From JADKIH01 sp043747595 (lineage in GTDB: Bacteria; Bacteroidota; Bacteroidia; AKYH767-A; 2013-40CM-41-45), in assembly GCA_043747595.1 (NCBI GenBank), contig JAYTOX010000003.1, forward strand, positions 12,387 through 76,386: a stretch of DNA of 64,000 nucleotides. Reading direction: 5' to 3'. How positions within the stretch are numbered: the first letter of the stretch is position 1; each line of letters begins with the position of its first letter. Shown here in pieces: positions 44,643-54,259 of the stretch. The notes under the pieces were generated by a model. The model had not been told where the DNA came from and did not search any database. It worked only from the letters and a program-made list of their open reading frames with translations. The position numbers and the translations under genes were made by a program.

Positions 44643-45089
44643 ATGGAAGCTCACTATTATAATGTAAATGTTAACTGGAATGAAACTCGCAAAGGTGTAA
44701 TGTGTTCGCCTGAATTAAACAAAAATGAAAATACGTGTATTGAAGTGGCAACTCCTCCGGAATTCCCAGAAGGTATACCCGGAATTTGGTCGCCCGAACA
44801 TTTATTTACAGCAGCTGTAAGCAGTTGCTTGATGACCACTTTTTTGTCTATCGCTGAAAATTCAAAACTATCTTTTACCAGTTTCTCTTGTCAGTCGAAA
44901 GGTAAATTAGAACAGGTAGACGGAAAATTTATGATGTCGGAAATACTACTTGAACCTACTCTTACCATTACCGATGAAAAAGATCGAGAAAGAGCTGAAC
45001 GCGTTCTTCAAAAATCGGAAGCCGCTTGCCTTATTTCAAACTCTGTAAAGTCGAAAATAACAATGATTACAACAATTCTTGTTCAATAA
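44643..45089 (+). CDS. OsmC-family peroxide reductase-like protein
   Basis: A 148-residue cytoplasmic protein of the OsmC/Ohr superfamily, thiol enzymes that reduce organic hydroperoxides. Both expected Cys are present: Cys62 in AAVSSCLMTTFLS and Cys129 in SEAACLIS. WSPEHLFTAA, upstream of the first Cys, is a conserved segment. YNVNVNWNETRKGVM at the start is typical of the OsmC rather than the Ohr branch. It is a single gene with a long upstream gap. Confidence 0.88.
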   Translation: MEAHYYNVNVNWNETRKGVMCSPELNKNENTCIEVATPPEFPEGIPGIWSPEHLFTAAVSSCLMTTFLSIAENSKLSFTSFSCQSKGKLEQVDGKFMMSEILLEPTLTITDEKDRERAERVLQKSEAACLISNSVKSKITMITTILVQ

Positions 45090-45315
45090 TTTTTTTAAGA
45101 GCCTTATGAACCTTTAATAATTAAAAAAAATCATTACCCTTTTTCAATCAAGTCCATTTATTTCGTACTTTTAAGAGAAGGTTCGAAAATAATTCTTCAT
45201 GAAAAAAGGACAATCCTAATCCTACCGTTTTTTTCTAAGGTTTATTGTTGAACTTTTAAATCATCACATTTAAAGATGAAAATTAAAACGTACTTTAAAT
45301 TAAAATCACAAAAAG

Positions 45316-45633
45316 ATGAAAACAAGAATTGTGTTTATCGCAATTGCCATTATCTTTCTCGCTGCTTGTAAAAAAGATAATCCGGGTCCTAATGAAGTTT
45401 TTATGGATGGTAATAAATTCAATCCCTCTTCAATTACTATTTCTATCGGCACTACTATTACCTGGACCAACAAAGAATCATCAACGCATACAGTTACGAG
45501 CGACAAAGGGACTTTTGAAAGCGGCGATATGGTGAAATCAAAAACATTCTCATTCACTTTTACTACTGCCGGAACATTTGCTTATCATTGTAGGCATCAT
45601 AGTGGAATGACGGGAAATGTAATTGTACAATGA
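45316..45633 (+). CDS. Cupredoxin (plastocyanin/azurin-like) lipoprotein
   Basis: A 105-residue exported copper protein. A lipobox (FLAAC, Cys18) follows a short signal peptide, so it should be membrane-anchored in the periplasm. The type 1 copper ligands are all visible: His58 (SSTHTVTS), Cys92, His95 and Met98 in YHCRHHSGMTGNV. ITWTNKESSTHTV is the usual N-terminal ligand loop. Such proteins carry electrons; the partner is unknown, though a multiheme cytochrome is encoded 0.8 kb downstream. Confidence 0.88.
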   Translation: MKTRIVFIAIAIIFLAACKKDNPGPNEVFMDGNKFNPSSITISIGTTITWTNKESSTHTVTSDKGTFESGDMVKSKTFSFTFTTAGTFAYHCRHHSGMTGNVIVQ

Positions 45634-45820
45634 AATTTGTCTAGATTTATTTTTTCGTAATCAATTTTCACTTCTGTTAATAATTTATCTGAGATTGAAT
45701 TTCTTCACTTCGGAAAATAATTTGAAGTGCTATTTTTTTTATAAAATCAACTTCGATTATCCGAATAAATAGGAATAAATTATAGTCAACAAATCCAAAA
45801 AAAAGTTGATAACAATACAC

Positions 45821-46288
45821 ATGAAAAATTATTTGCTCGAAACATTCAAGTTCAATGATGTAACAAATAAAAAATTACCCGAAAAAATATTTTTGTTGCC
45901 CGATAAAAATGAAGCGATTCGTCACTTCAGTCATCTTATCAACTGTCAATACAAATGGATGGCACGCATCAAACAAGATCCGGATTCGGCATCAATGAGT
46001 TGGTGGGAACCACTCTATCCATTCGCACAACTGCAACAAGAATGGAATAAAAGTTTACTCGCTTGGATCGAATATTTAACTTTTCAATCGGATGAAAATT
46101 TAGAGAAAGAAGTTACATTTATCGGCTTCGATGGAGGACAATGGGCAGCAAAACCAAAAGACATCGCTCTTCAACTCAACTATCATTCAATCCATCACAG
46201 AGCACAAATTCAAATACTCATCCGTGCGCAAGGTATCGACCCCGATTTTGTAGATTACATAGCGAGCAAATACCGAAAACTGAGTTGA
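45821..46288 (+). CDS. DinB-family protein
   Basis: A 155-residue four-helix-bundle protein. The ATG at 45821 is preferred over an in-frame TTG at 45806. The metal-binding His pattern of the DinB fold is visible: AIRHFSHLINCQYKWM near the N-terminus and LQLNYHSIHHRAQI near the C-terminus. MSWWEPLYPFAQLQQEW is a conserved middle segment. Some DinB proteins are thiol-dependent enzymes; no specific reaction can be assigned. Confidence 0.82.
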   Translation: MKNYLLETFKFNDVTNKKLPEKIFLLPDKNEAIRHFSHLINCQYKWMARIKQDPDSASMSWWEPLYPFAQLQQEWNKSLLAWIEYLTFQSDENLEKEVTFIGFDGGQWAAKPKDIALQLNYHSIHHRAQIQILIRAQGIDPDFVDYIASKYRKLS

Positions 46289-46370
46289 GTGAATTTTAGG
46301 ATAATTAGATTTTCGCTGGAGAATTGAACTAAATCGAATAAAATAGCCAAGTGCTTTTAACAAATTCCTC

Positions 46371-46401
46371 TTTGATGGCATTGGTTTTTTTGTTACACTT
46401 G
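46371..46401 (+). promoter_or_regulatory. Bacteroidota-type promoter upstream of the cytochrome gene
   Basis: TTTG at 46371-46374, a 19-base spacer, then TACACTTG at 46394-46401 (one mismatch to TAnnTTTG). A GTG at 46401 in the cytochrome frame overlaps this box, which argues for the GTG at 46440 as the true start. Confidence 0.5.
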
Positions 46402-46439
46402 TGTTCCCAAAAAAGTTTTCCAAACACACTTACTTCAAG

Positions 46440-48377
46440 GTGAAAAAAACCTTACTCGCCCTTTCGATTATTGTAACATTTATTGTGTTGCTGAGTTTTA
46501 CTCCCGGCAGTACGCCACAACCATATCAACATACGCCTGAAGAGTTAGCTTATTTTTCCGGTATCATGCGAACGCCACTGGTTCCCGGTGAATGGTTTCT
46601 TACCTCTGCTAGTTGTCGCGGTTGTCATGGTCATGATACATTAGGTAATTCAAATATCGATGAAGACGGGAACGATGTCAATTTAGTTTCTCATTGGGAA
46701 AGTAGCATGATGGCGATGAGTGCTAAAGATCCTTTTTGGCGAGCTAAAGTCAATCATGAAATACTAGTCAATCCGGCTCATGAAGGTCAGCTGCAAGATA
46801 AATGTACCAGTTGCCATGCACCAACCGGACGTTACAATCATTTCTATCGTGGACTAGGTTTATACCGTCTTACAGATGTGATCAACGATTCCTTAGGACT
46901 GGATGGCGTAAATTGTTCGGGATGTCATACCATTGGCCCCACCGTTGGTAGCATGTACTCCGGAGAAATTCCTTACGACACTACCCGCACTATCTATGGT
47001 CCATTTCTCAATCCATTTTTCGGACCTATGCAATTGTACGAAGGCTACACTCCTACGTATGGTTTTCACATGGAAGAATCGCGCATGTGTTCTCCTTGCC
47101 ATACTCTCATAACTGAAACTGCAGACTTAGCAGGGAATTTAACAGGTCAACATTTTTTTGAACAAGCAACATATCAAGAATTTGTGAATTCGTCTTTCCC
47201 CGGTAATAATATTAAATGCCAAACGTGTCACATGCCGCAGTTACCAACGCCTGTTGTTATTGCAAATGGGTTCACCGCACTTCAACCACGTTATCCTTTC
47301 AATCAGCATGTGTTTGCCGGAGCAAATCATTTTATGTTGAAGCTTATCAAGAACAATAAAACTGATCTTCGCGTAGACGTTGCCGATGCACGTTTCGATT
47401 CAACGATAGATGCAACAGCAGCCAACCTTCGTTTGAGTTCCATCAATCTGAATGTTTTGTTAGACAGTACCAGAAGTGATACAGGATATTTTAAAGTACG
47501 ATTAGAAAATAAAGTAGGTCATAAGTTTCCGAGTGGCTATCCATCGCGAAGAGTTGTTTTGCAATTTCTTGTAATCGACAGCAACAACGATACTATTTTC
47601 AAATCAGGAACATTCGATAACGAATTCAGAGTTGTGGGAGAGAATGCACAGTTCGAACCGCATCATACAACAATTAATCAATCGAACATTCCGCAGATCT
47701 ACGAAATGGTAATGGGCGATGTAAATGGAAATTTTACATCCGTACTAGAACGAGCAGCCATACTTTTAAAAGATAATCGTCTCCCCCCTCTTGGCTTTAC
47801 AACGACACATGCATCATACGATACAGTCATGATTTCGGCAGATGCAAATGCAGATGCAGATTTTAATAAGAATGGAATAGCAGAAGGAACAGGAATTGAT
47901 TTTGTGAATTTCCATGTTCCAATTGATGGAAATTTTAGCGGCTCATTAAAAATTGTGACCAATGTTTTTTATCAGTCAGTTCCGCCAAAATGGGTTGATG
48001 AAATGTTTAGTTACAGTCAAGCAGCGATCGATTCGTTCAGAACAATGTACACAGCAGCCGACAGGACGCCATTTTTAGTGGCAACCGACAGTTTGCAGGT
48101 CACAGTTACATCGATAGCTAAAACGAATCTCGACAATGCCATTACGATTTACCCAACATTAACCGAAACCGGAGAAGTATTTATGAGTTTCCGAGCAGAT
48201 ATAACAATCAGGAAAGTTGAAATTTTCAATGCAAAAGGCGAAATTGTGTATCAGAATGAAAAAGTTGGTAACAGCCTCAATCCTTTTACCATGAATCTTC
48301 CAGCCTTTAAAGGAAATTATTACATTCGTATCGTCACCAACACACAGACAATCGTAAAGAAAGTCATTAAGCTCTAA
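46440..48377 (+). CDS. Pentaheme cytochrome c with T9SS type A sorting domain
   Basis: A 645-residue exported protein. The GTG at 46440 starts a signal peptide (VKKTLLALSIIVTFIVLLSF). Five CxxCH heme sites follow at residues 59-63, 122-126, 159-163, 217-221 and 260-264, with further His that could be distal ligands. A beta-rich middle domain (VRLENKVGHKFPSGYPSRR) comes next, and the last ~80 residues form a T9SS sorting domain (ITIYPTLTETGEVFMSF ... GNYYIRIVTNTQTIVKKVIKL). It is thus predicted at the outer surface, which would suit extracellular electron transfer or a surface redox enzyme. It forms a unit with the FG-GAP gene 24 bases downstream. Confidence 0.87.
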   Translation: MKKTLLALSIIVTFIVLLSFTPGSTPQPYQHTPEELAYFSGIMRTPLVPGEWFLTSASCRGCHGHDTLGNSNIDEDGNDVNLVSHWESSMMAMSAKDPFWRAKVNHEILVNPAHEGQLQDKCTSCHAPTGRYNHFYRGLGLYRLTDVINDSLGLDGVNCSGCHTIGPTVGSMYSGEIPYDTTRTIYGPFLNPFFGPMQLYEGYTPTYGFHMEESRMCSPCHTLITETADLAGNLTGQHFFEQATYQEFVNSSFPGNNIKCQTCHMPQLPTPVVIANGFTALQPRYPFNQHVFAGANHFMLKLIKNNKTDLRVDVADARFDSTIDATAANLRLSSINLNVLLDSTRSDTGYFKVRLENKVGHKFPSGYPSRRVVLQFLVIDSNNDTIFKSGTFDNEFRVVGENAQFEPHHTTINQSNIPQIYEMVMGDVNGNFTSVLERAAILLKDNRLPPLGFTTTHASYDTVMISADANADADFNKNGIAEGTGIDFVNFHVPIDGNFSGSLKIVTNVFYQSVPPKWVDEMFSYSQAAIDSFRTMYTAADRTPFLVATDSLQVTVTSIAKTNLDNAITIYPTLTETGEVFMSFRADITIRKVEIFNAKGEIVYQNEKVGNSLNPFTMNLPAFKGNYYIRIVTNTQTIVKKVIKL

Positions 48378-48401
48378 ACCTAAACCCCAACCTAAACCAA
48401 A

Positions 48402-51233
48402 ATGAAAACAACTACAAAGGTGAAAACTTTTTTTGCCATTGCAGGAATTATGATTGCAAGTTTTAGCGCAAACGCACAACTGGCATTCACCAATTCAAAT
48501 GCAAAATTAATTGCCGGAAACATGTTCAGTGGCTGTTCGGTAGCAGTATCAGATATTAATTTCGATGGACTTGATGATATCATACGTTTGAACAACGGAA
48601 CAGATCTTAATATTGAGATGCAGAATGCGGATGGAACGTATACTCATTATTTTATTATGAACAGTGGTAATAGCAGTGCATGGGCAATGACCGTAGCCGA
48701 TGTAGATCAGAATGGTTGGAAAGATGTGATGGTAGATGCTGGTTCGGGAATTATTATTGTGAAATTATTTGGTGGCGGAGGAAGTCTTACTTCGTCGTCG
48801 CAAGTACTTCCAAACTCAGGCTTCTTTTTACAGAATGCAACGTTCTGCGATATGAATAATGATGGATGGATAGATCTTTTTGCATGCGATGACAATGCGC
48901 CGGCACATGTTTACATGAACGATGGAACGGGAAATTTGCTAAGCTCTACTTATGTAGACTTTGCATTGAATCCAACAATTACTTATGGTAACGATCCGGC
49001 CGATTCTGGAAATTATGGAAGTACGTGGATTGATTTTGATAATGATGGTGATTTAGATTTGTATGTAGCACATTGTCGTCAGAGTACATCAAGTCCAACC
49101 GATCTTCGTCGCATCAATCGATTGTTTGTGAACGATGGAACAAACCATTACACAGAGCAGGCTGCTAACTTTGGTATTAACCAAGGCTGGCAAACATGGA
49201 CTGCAAGTTTCAACGATATTGACAATGATGGAGACTTAGATTTGATGTTGACCAATCATGATCACACAAGTCAGATTCTTGAGAATGATGGTACAGGTCA
49301 TTTTGCAGAATTGACAAACACTAATTTTAACACGACAAGTATTACACCAATTGAATCAGTGTTAGAAGATTTCGACAACGACGGCTTTGTTGACATAATG
49401 GTAGCAGGATCAGATTGGGTGTATTGGAAAAACAATGGCGATAAAACATTTTCACCGGTAACAGGTTTATTTGCAACAGGCGGAATGTTATCGTTTGCCA
49501 CAGGCGATTTAAACCACGATGGATTTATAGATCTCTATACATCTTATGGCAATGTTTATACAACACCATCAAACACACCCGATGTTTTGTATTTGAATTC
49601 TAAAAACGCAAATCACTTTATCACGTTCGATTTAAAAGGAACTGTTTCTAACATCAGCGCAGTCGGTGCACGAGTTAGTATTTATGGACCGTGGGGAACG
49701 CAAGTTCGTGAAGTAAGAGCAGGAGAAAGTTACGGAACATGTAATTCATCACAATGTCATTTTGGATTAGGCGCAGCTACGATGGTAGATTCTGCAGTAG
49801 TTAGATTTCCTTCGGGCATTGAACAACGTTTTACTAATTTAACAGCAAATCAATTTGTGACAGTAATTGAAAACACGTGTTCGATTAGTGGTAATGTAGT
49901 ACAAGGAGCATCGGCAATTTGTACTGGACAAAGCACTACATTAACTGCATCACCAAATTTCACATCATACAATTGGTCGAATGGAGAAACAACACAATCT
50001 ATCAGCGTAACAGCAGCAACAGGATATAGTGTTACAGTGAGTGACGGTACATGTTCAAACATATCACCAACAGTTGCGTTGACAATCAACCCTGACGAAA
50101 CACCAACGATAACAGCAGCAGGAGAATTAGTATTCTGCCACGGAGGATCAGTAACACTGAATAGTACAGCAGCCAACGGTTACCAATGGTCGAATAACGC
50201 AGGAACAAATCAAAATGCAGTTGTAACAGAATCGGGTTCATATTCCGTAACAATACAAGGAGTTTGTGGAAGCTTTACTTCAGCACCAATTTTAGTCGAC
50301 GTATTGAATGCACCATTAGCAATTGCCAGCGGTACATCAATCTCTTCACCTCAAGCTGTTACATTAACAGCCACAGGCGATCAAATTAGCTGGTACGATC
50401 AGTCGACAGGAGGAACATTATTGTATTCAGGCAGTAGCTATACTACGCCGGTTATTTCAACACCAACTACTTTTTGGGTGGAGAATGAAAAATCATATCC
50501 GGGAGCAATTTCTTTAACAGGAATGTCTTCACATCAAGGTACTAATTACAGTGGAGGAACAACGAATGGAACAGTTGACTTTACAGTTACTACAGCTTGT
50601 ACGTTGAATTCAGTAAAAGTATATACTGATTCAGCTGGGACGAGAGAGATTCAATTATTGGATGCCGCTAACGTAGTTATAAACTCTGCATTGATAAATA
50701 TTCCAACCGATTCAAGTAGAGTAAATTTGAATTTTGCTTTAGTACCTGGAACATATCATTTAACTACAAATGGAACTGTAAATACAAATACGCTAGGAAC
50801 AGTATCGCCACGTTTACAACGTTCAAGTGCAGGTGTTGCATATCCTTATAGCGTAAACAATCTATTAAGCATTAATGGATCCAATCAAGGAGCAAACTAC
50901 TACTACTATTTCTACGACTGGGAAGTTCAAGAGCAATCGTATTTCTGTACGAGCGATCGAGTTCCGGTTTTAGTAGATGTTACAACAGGAATAAATAATC
51001 AGAACGTAAAAGGTATTTCAGTTTATCCGAATCCTGCGAAAGATTTCTTGACGATAGAAACAGATTCACCGATAGCCGTTCGTTTATTTGATACAGCATC
51101 AAGAATTCTTCGTTCAGAGAAATTCCAAGCGATGAGCAATAAAATGAATATCTCAGATCTTGCAGCTGGAATTTACCAGATGCAAATTATCAAAGGAAAT
51201 CAAACAGTAAACTACAAAATTGTAGTACAATAA
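48402..51233 (+). CDS. FG-GAP/VCBS repeat protein with UnbV-like domain and T9SS type A sorting domain
   Basis: A 943-residue secreted protein. After a signal peptide (ending FSANAQ), residues ~30-400 form a beta propeller of FG-GAP repeats with Ca-binding loops DFDNDGDLD, DIDNDGDLD and DFDNDGF. An ASPIC/UnbV-like domain follows (GARVSIYGPWG ... SAVVRFPSGIEQRFTNL), as in CRTAC1-type proteins. Two Ig-like repeats (YNWSNGETTQSISV, YQWSNNAGTNQNAVV), a further adhesin-like module (SWYDQSTGGTLLYSG) and a type A sorting domain (VYPNPAKDFLTIET) complete it. Close linkage to the pentaheme cytochrome suggests a joint surface complex; this is inference. Confidence 0.85.
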   Translation: MKTTTKVKTFFAIAGIMIASFSANAQLAFTNSNAKLIAGNMFSGCSVAVSDINFDGLDDIIRLNNGTDLNIEMQNADGTYTHYFIMNSGNSSAWAMTVADVDQNGWKDVMVDAGSGIIIVKLFGGGGSLTSSSQVLPNSGFFLQNATFCDMNNDGWIDLFACDDNAPAHVYMNDGTGNLLSSTYVDFALNPTITYGNDPADSGNYGSTWIDFDNDGDLDLYVAHCRQSTSSPTDLRRINRLFVNDGTNHYTEQAANFGINQGWQTWTASFNDIDNDGDLDLMLTNHDHTSQILENDGTGHFAELTNTNFNTTSITPIESVLEDFDNDGFVDIMVAGSDWVYWKNNGDKTFSPVTGLFATGGMLSFATGDLNHDGFIDLYTSYGNVYTTPSNTPDVLYLNSKNANHFITFDLKGTVSNISAVGARVSIYGPWGTQVREVRAGESYGTCNSSQCHFGLGAATMVDSAVVRFPSGIEQRFTNLTANQFVTVIENTCSISGNVVQGASAICTGQSTTLTASPNFTSYNWSNGETTQSISVTAATGYSVTVSDGTCSNISPTVALTINPDETPTITAAGELVFCHGGSVTLNSTAANGYQWSNNAGTNQNAVVTESGSYSVTIQGVCGSFTSAPILVDVLNAPLAIASGTSISSPQAVTLTATGDQISWYDQSTGGTLLYSGSSYTTPVISTPTTFWVENEKSYPGAISLTGMSSHQGTNYSGGTTNGTVDFTVTTACTLNSVKVYTDSAGTREIQLLDAANVVINSALINIPTDSSRVNLNFALVPGTYHLTTNGTVNTNTLGTVSPRLQRSSAGVAYPYSVNNLLSINGSNQGANYYYYFYDWEVQEQSYFCTSDRVPVLVDVTTGINNQNVKGISVYPNPAKDFLTIETDSPIAVRLFDTASRILRSEKFQAMSNKMNISDLAAGIYQMQIIKGNQTVNYKIVVQ

Positions 51234-51255
51234 TTTACTGCTCAAAATCTCTAAT

Positions 51256-51292
51256 AAAAAATGGCTGTCAATTATTGGCAGCCATTTTTTTT
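51256..51292 (+). terminator. Rho-independent terminator
   Basis: Stem ATGGCTG/CAGCCAT extended by A-T pairs and followed by eight T, 23 bases after the FG-GAP gene stop. It ends the cytochrome/FG-GAP transcript. Confidence 0.88.
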
Positions 51293-51377
51293 GCGTTTCC
51301 ATCAATAATTTCATTCGATAAATTGGCATTCAATCGATGAAAAATTTGCATCTTTGCAGTCAATTTTAGAACAGATT

Positions 51378-52322
51378 ATGAGTAACGAAAACGAACATGT
51401 AAAATGCTTGATTATCGGTTCAGGCCCCGCAGGATATACAGCAGCTATTTATGCAGCACGAGCAGATTTAAAACCGGTGATGTATCAGGGATTACAACCG
51501 GGTGGACAATTAACCATTACAACCGAAGTTGAAAATTATCCTGGTTATCCGAAAGGCACACAAGGTCCGGAGATGATGGAAGACTTCAAAGCACAAGCCG
51601 AACGATTTGGTACAGATATCAGATATGGCTATGCAACGTCGGTCGATTTTTCAGGACCGATACATAAGGTAGTGATTGATGAAAACAAAACGATCACGGC
51701 AGATACAGTGATTATAGCAACTGGTGCTTCAGCAAAATGGTTAGGTATAGAAAGCGAAGAACGTTTGAATGGCTTTGGCGTATCGGCATGTGCAGTATGC
51801 GACGGATATTTTTTCAGGGGACAAGACGTAGCAATTGTTGGCGCAGGAGATACAGCAGCAGAAGAAGCAACATATTTAGCAAAGCTTTGCAAGAAAGTTT
51901 ATATGATAGTTCGTCGTGATGAAATGCGAGCGAGTAAAGCGATGCAGCATCGTGTTTTGAATACACCAAACATTGAAGTGCTTTGGGAAACGAATACCAA
52001 AGAAATTTTAGGTACAAAAACTGTTGAAGGTGTTTTAGTAGAAAATACAACAACGGGAGAAGAACGTAAATTAGATGTTACAGGTTTTTTTGTAGCAATT
52101 GGGCACCAACCCAATTCAGATATTTTCAAAAATTATTTAAAGACCGACGATGTTGGATATGTTCTCACAATTCCGGGAACAACGAGAACCAATGTTGACG
52201 GAGTTTTTGCATCGGGCGATGTAGCAGACAAAACATACCGACAGGCAGTAACAGCAGCAGGAACGGGTTGTATGGCGGCGATAGATGCGGAAAGATATTT
52301 AGCAGACAAAGGAATTCATTGA
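51378..52322 (+). CDS. trxB: Thioredoxin-disulfide reductase
   Basis: A 314-residue flavoprotein that reduces thioredoxin with NADPH. The ATG at 51378 is chosen over an in-frame TTG at 51354 because it gives the normal length. FAD motif GSGPAG (14-19), redox-active CAVC (138-141, SACAVCDGYFF), NADPH motif GAGDTA (155-160) and the C-terminal FAD motif GVFASGDVADKTYRQ are all present. It is followed 15 bases later by a pterin dehydratase gene. A CATCTTTG box 21 bases before the ATG could be the promoter. Confidence 0.95.
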   Translation: MSNENEHVKCLIIGSGPAGYTAAIYAARADLKPVMYQGLQPGGQLTITTEVENYPGYPKGTQGPEMMEDFKAQAERFGTDIRYGYATSVDFSGPIHKVVIDENKTITADTVIIATGASAKWLGIESEERLNGFGVSACAVCDGYFFRGQDVAIVGAGDTAAEEATYLAKLCKKVYMIVRRDEMRASKAMQHRVLNTPNIEVLWETNTKEILGTKTVEGVLVENTTTGEERKLDVTGFFVAIGHQPNSDIFKNYLKTDDVGYVLTIPGTTRTNVDGVFASGDVADKTYRQAVTAAGTGCMAAIDAERYLADKGIH

Positions 52323-52337
52323 ACTAAAAAAAATGTT

Positions 52338-52580
52338 ATGTGGTCGAATCAAAATAATCAGCTGGAAAAAATTTTTCAGTTTAAAGATTTCAAAAGTGCT
52401 TTTGCCTTTATGACTAGAGTAGCATTTGAAGCAGAAAAAATGAACCATCATCCGGAGTGGACGAATGTTTATAATAAAGTCACGATTCATTTAAGCACAC
52501 ATGACGCAGGAAATATCGTAACAGAAAAAGACACGAAATTAGCAGCAATCATTGATGCAATTTTCGACGAGAAAAAATAA
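52338..52580 (+). CDS. Pterin-4a-carbinolamine dehydratase (PCD/DCoH family)
   Basis: An 80-residue protein that dehydrates 4a-hydroxytetrahydrobiopterin. The active-site signature is EAEKMNHHPEWTNVYNKV (His37, His38, Pro39, Trp41), and His51 in IHLSTHDAGN follows. It is slightly shorter than the usual ~95 residues because the N-terminal strand is truncated (starts MWSNQNNQLEKIFQF). No aromatic hydroxylase is in the window. It probably shares the trxB transcript. Confidence 0.87.
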   Translation: MWSNQNNQLEKIFQFKDFKSAFAFMTRVAFEAEKMNHHPEWTNVYNKVTIHLSTHDAGNIVTEKDTKLAAIIDAIFDEKK

Positions 52581-52606
52581 TTGAATTAAGCTATTAATTT
52601 TCTTCG

Positions 52607-54259
52607 TTAATTTTGCTTCACAACCTTTTGAGAATATATCTTCTCTCCTACTTTCACTTTCAGGTAATAAATTCCTGCACTTAATTTAGTTGGAATTTCA
52701 ATTGCTACATTTTGAAAATTACCTGTAACAAGAGCCGATTTAAAACCGACGATTTCTTTTCCAACCAGATCATATAATTTTCCGCTCATACTGTTATTTG
52801 TTTCACTGAATAAGCGAATATTTAATTGGTCGTCGAACGGATTCGGATAGGTTACAAACTCTGCGTCAGGAGCTATTATATTATTAGTTCCGGCAGCTAA
52901 ATAAGCTGTGCGGAAATTAGGAATTCCATATCCCAGCGTGTCTGTTGGAGTATTGAAATAATTTGCACTACGTTCGATGGCTCTTTTTATTTCCATTACT
53001 TTTAAACTAGGAAAAGCTTGCCAAAAGCACGTTGCCGAACCTGCTAAAATTGGACAAGCAAATGAAGTACCGCTTCCAACACCAATATTATCGAACGGAT
53101 CTGCAATTGTTGATTGCGAACCTTTAGCTGCTACGTTTGGTTTTATATCGCCATCACTCGAGGGGCCATAAGAAGAAAAGGAAACATAATTTCCGGCGGC
53201 ATCAACAGCAGCAATTGCTAAAACACTATCACCATCAGAAGGAGCGCTCAAATAATGCCATGAATTATTTCCTGAGTTTCCAGCACTTGTTAATACAAGC
53301 ATTCCTTTTCCTACTGCGATATCGGCTGCAATCGACGAAGGGCACGTATGACCATTCATATCGGCATACGTATGAGAAGCGGCAGGATCATCAAAATCGG
53401 TATAGCCAAGCGAAGAAGAAATAACATCTACACCAACACTATCTGCAAATTCAGCTGCGGCATCCCAATTATATTCTTCAATAATATTTTCTGTGTTTGC
53501 ATCTTCCGATCGCAGCAACCAAAAATCGGCATCGGGAGCTGTTCCAACTAATTGTCCGGGTGTATTTCCTGCAATCGTCGACAACACTTCCATACCATGA
53601 GTATCATCTTCATAAACCGATGCTTGATTATCGACAAAATCCCATGTACCTAAAATTCCATTTCTACTTCGAAGACTGTCGAACGTTATCAACTGATCAA
53701 CATTATAAAAACCCGCATCGATGATAGCCATAACCATTCCGTTACCAATGAATCCTAAATCGTGCAAATAATCTCCTTGCATTAAATTGATCTGATTAAA
53801 AGAACCGCCGTAGTTAAACGAATTAGTACGTAAAACAGAAGGAAGATTTACCGGCATTCCTGAATTTTTATCGATTGTTTTTCCGTCTTTTCGTTTGCGA
53901 GTAACCTTTACAGAGTTGTAAACAAAAGGCAACGTTTGAATTTGCGCAAGCACAGTAGAATCGCATTGAACTGTTATTCCATTGAACCATTTACTTCGAG
54001 TAAAAACAACCGCTCCTTTAGCTACAACGCTGTCGATGTAATTTTGATTCACAGGAAGATCTTCGGTAGTAATTGCAATTCCTTGATTGCTTCTCCGTTG
54101 AATTGCTCGAGGTGCAAGAAATGCTGTAGGAGTATTTATTGAATAGATCGAATTATTTTTATCGGTAAATTGAATAAAAAATTTCTGTGCTTGACTTTCA
54201 ATAGCAAGAAAAACGAATGCTAAAAGAGCGATGATAAATGTACTTTTTTTCATTTTCAA
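52607..54259 (-). CDS. Subtilisin-like serine protease (S8) with T9SS type A sorting domain
   Basis: A 550-residue secreted protease. A signal peptide ends at ESQAQ, and a propeptide-like region follows. The catalytic triad is Asp (MAIIDAGFYN), His (DDTHGMEVLSTIAG) and Ser (GSGTSFACPILAG). The final ~80 residues are a type A sorting domain (TYPNPFDDQLNIRLF ... SAGIYYLKVKVGEKIYSQKVVKQ). It should be delivered outside the cell through T9SS. Its ATG overlaps the TGA of the upstream lipoprotein gene (ATGA), so the two products are coupled. The 26 bases between its stop and the convergent pterin dehydratase gene hold no clear terminator. Confidence 0.9.
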   Translation of the reverse strand: MKMKKSTFIIALLAFVFLAIESQAQKFFIQFTDKNNSIYSINTPTAFLAPRAIQRRSNQGIAITTEDLPVNQNYIDSVVAKGAVVFTRSKWFNGITVQCDSTVLAQIQTLPFVYNSVKVTRKRKDGKTIDKNSGMPVNLPSVLRTNSFNYGGSFNQINLMQGDYLHDLGFIGNGMVMAIIDAGFYNVDQLITFDSLRSRNGILGTWDFVDNQASVYEDDTHGMEVLSTIAGNTPGQLVGTAPDADFWLLRSEDANTENIIEEYNWDAAAEFADSVGVDVISSSLGYTDFDDPAASHTYADMNGHTCPSSIAADIAVGKGMLVLTSAGNSGNNSWHYLSAPSDGDSVLAIAAVDAAGNYVSFSSYGPSSDGDIKPNVAAKGSQSTIADPFDNIGVGSGTSFACPILAGSATCFWQAFPSLKVMEIKRAIERSANYFNTPTDTLGYGIPNFRTAYLAAGTNNIIAPDAEFVTYPNPFDDQLNIRLFSETNNSMSGKLYDLVGKEIVGFKSALVTGNFQNVAIEIPTKLSAGIYYLKVKVGEKIYSQKVVKQN

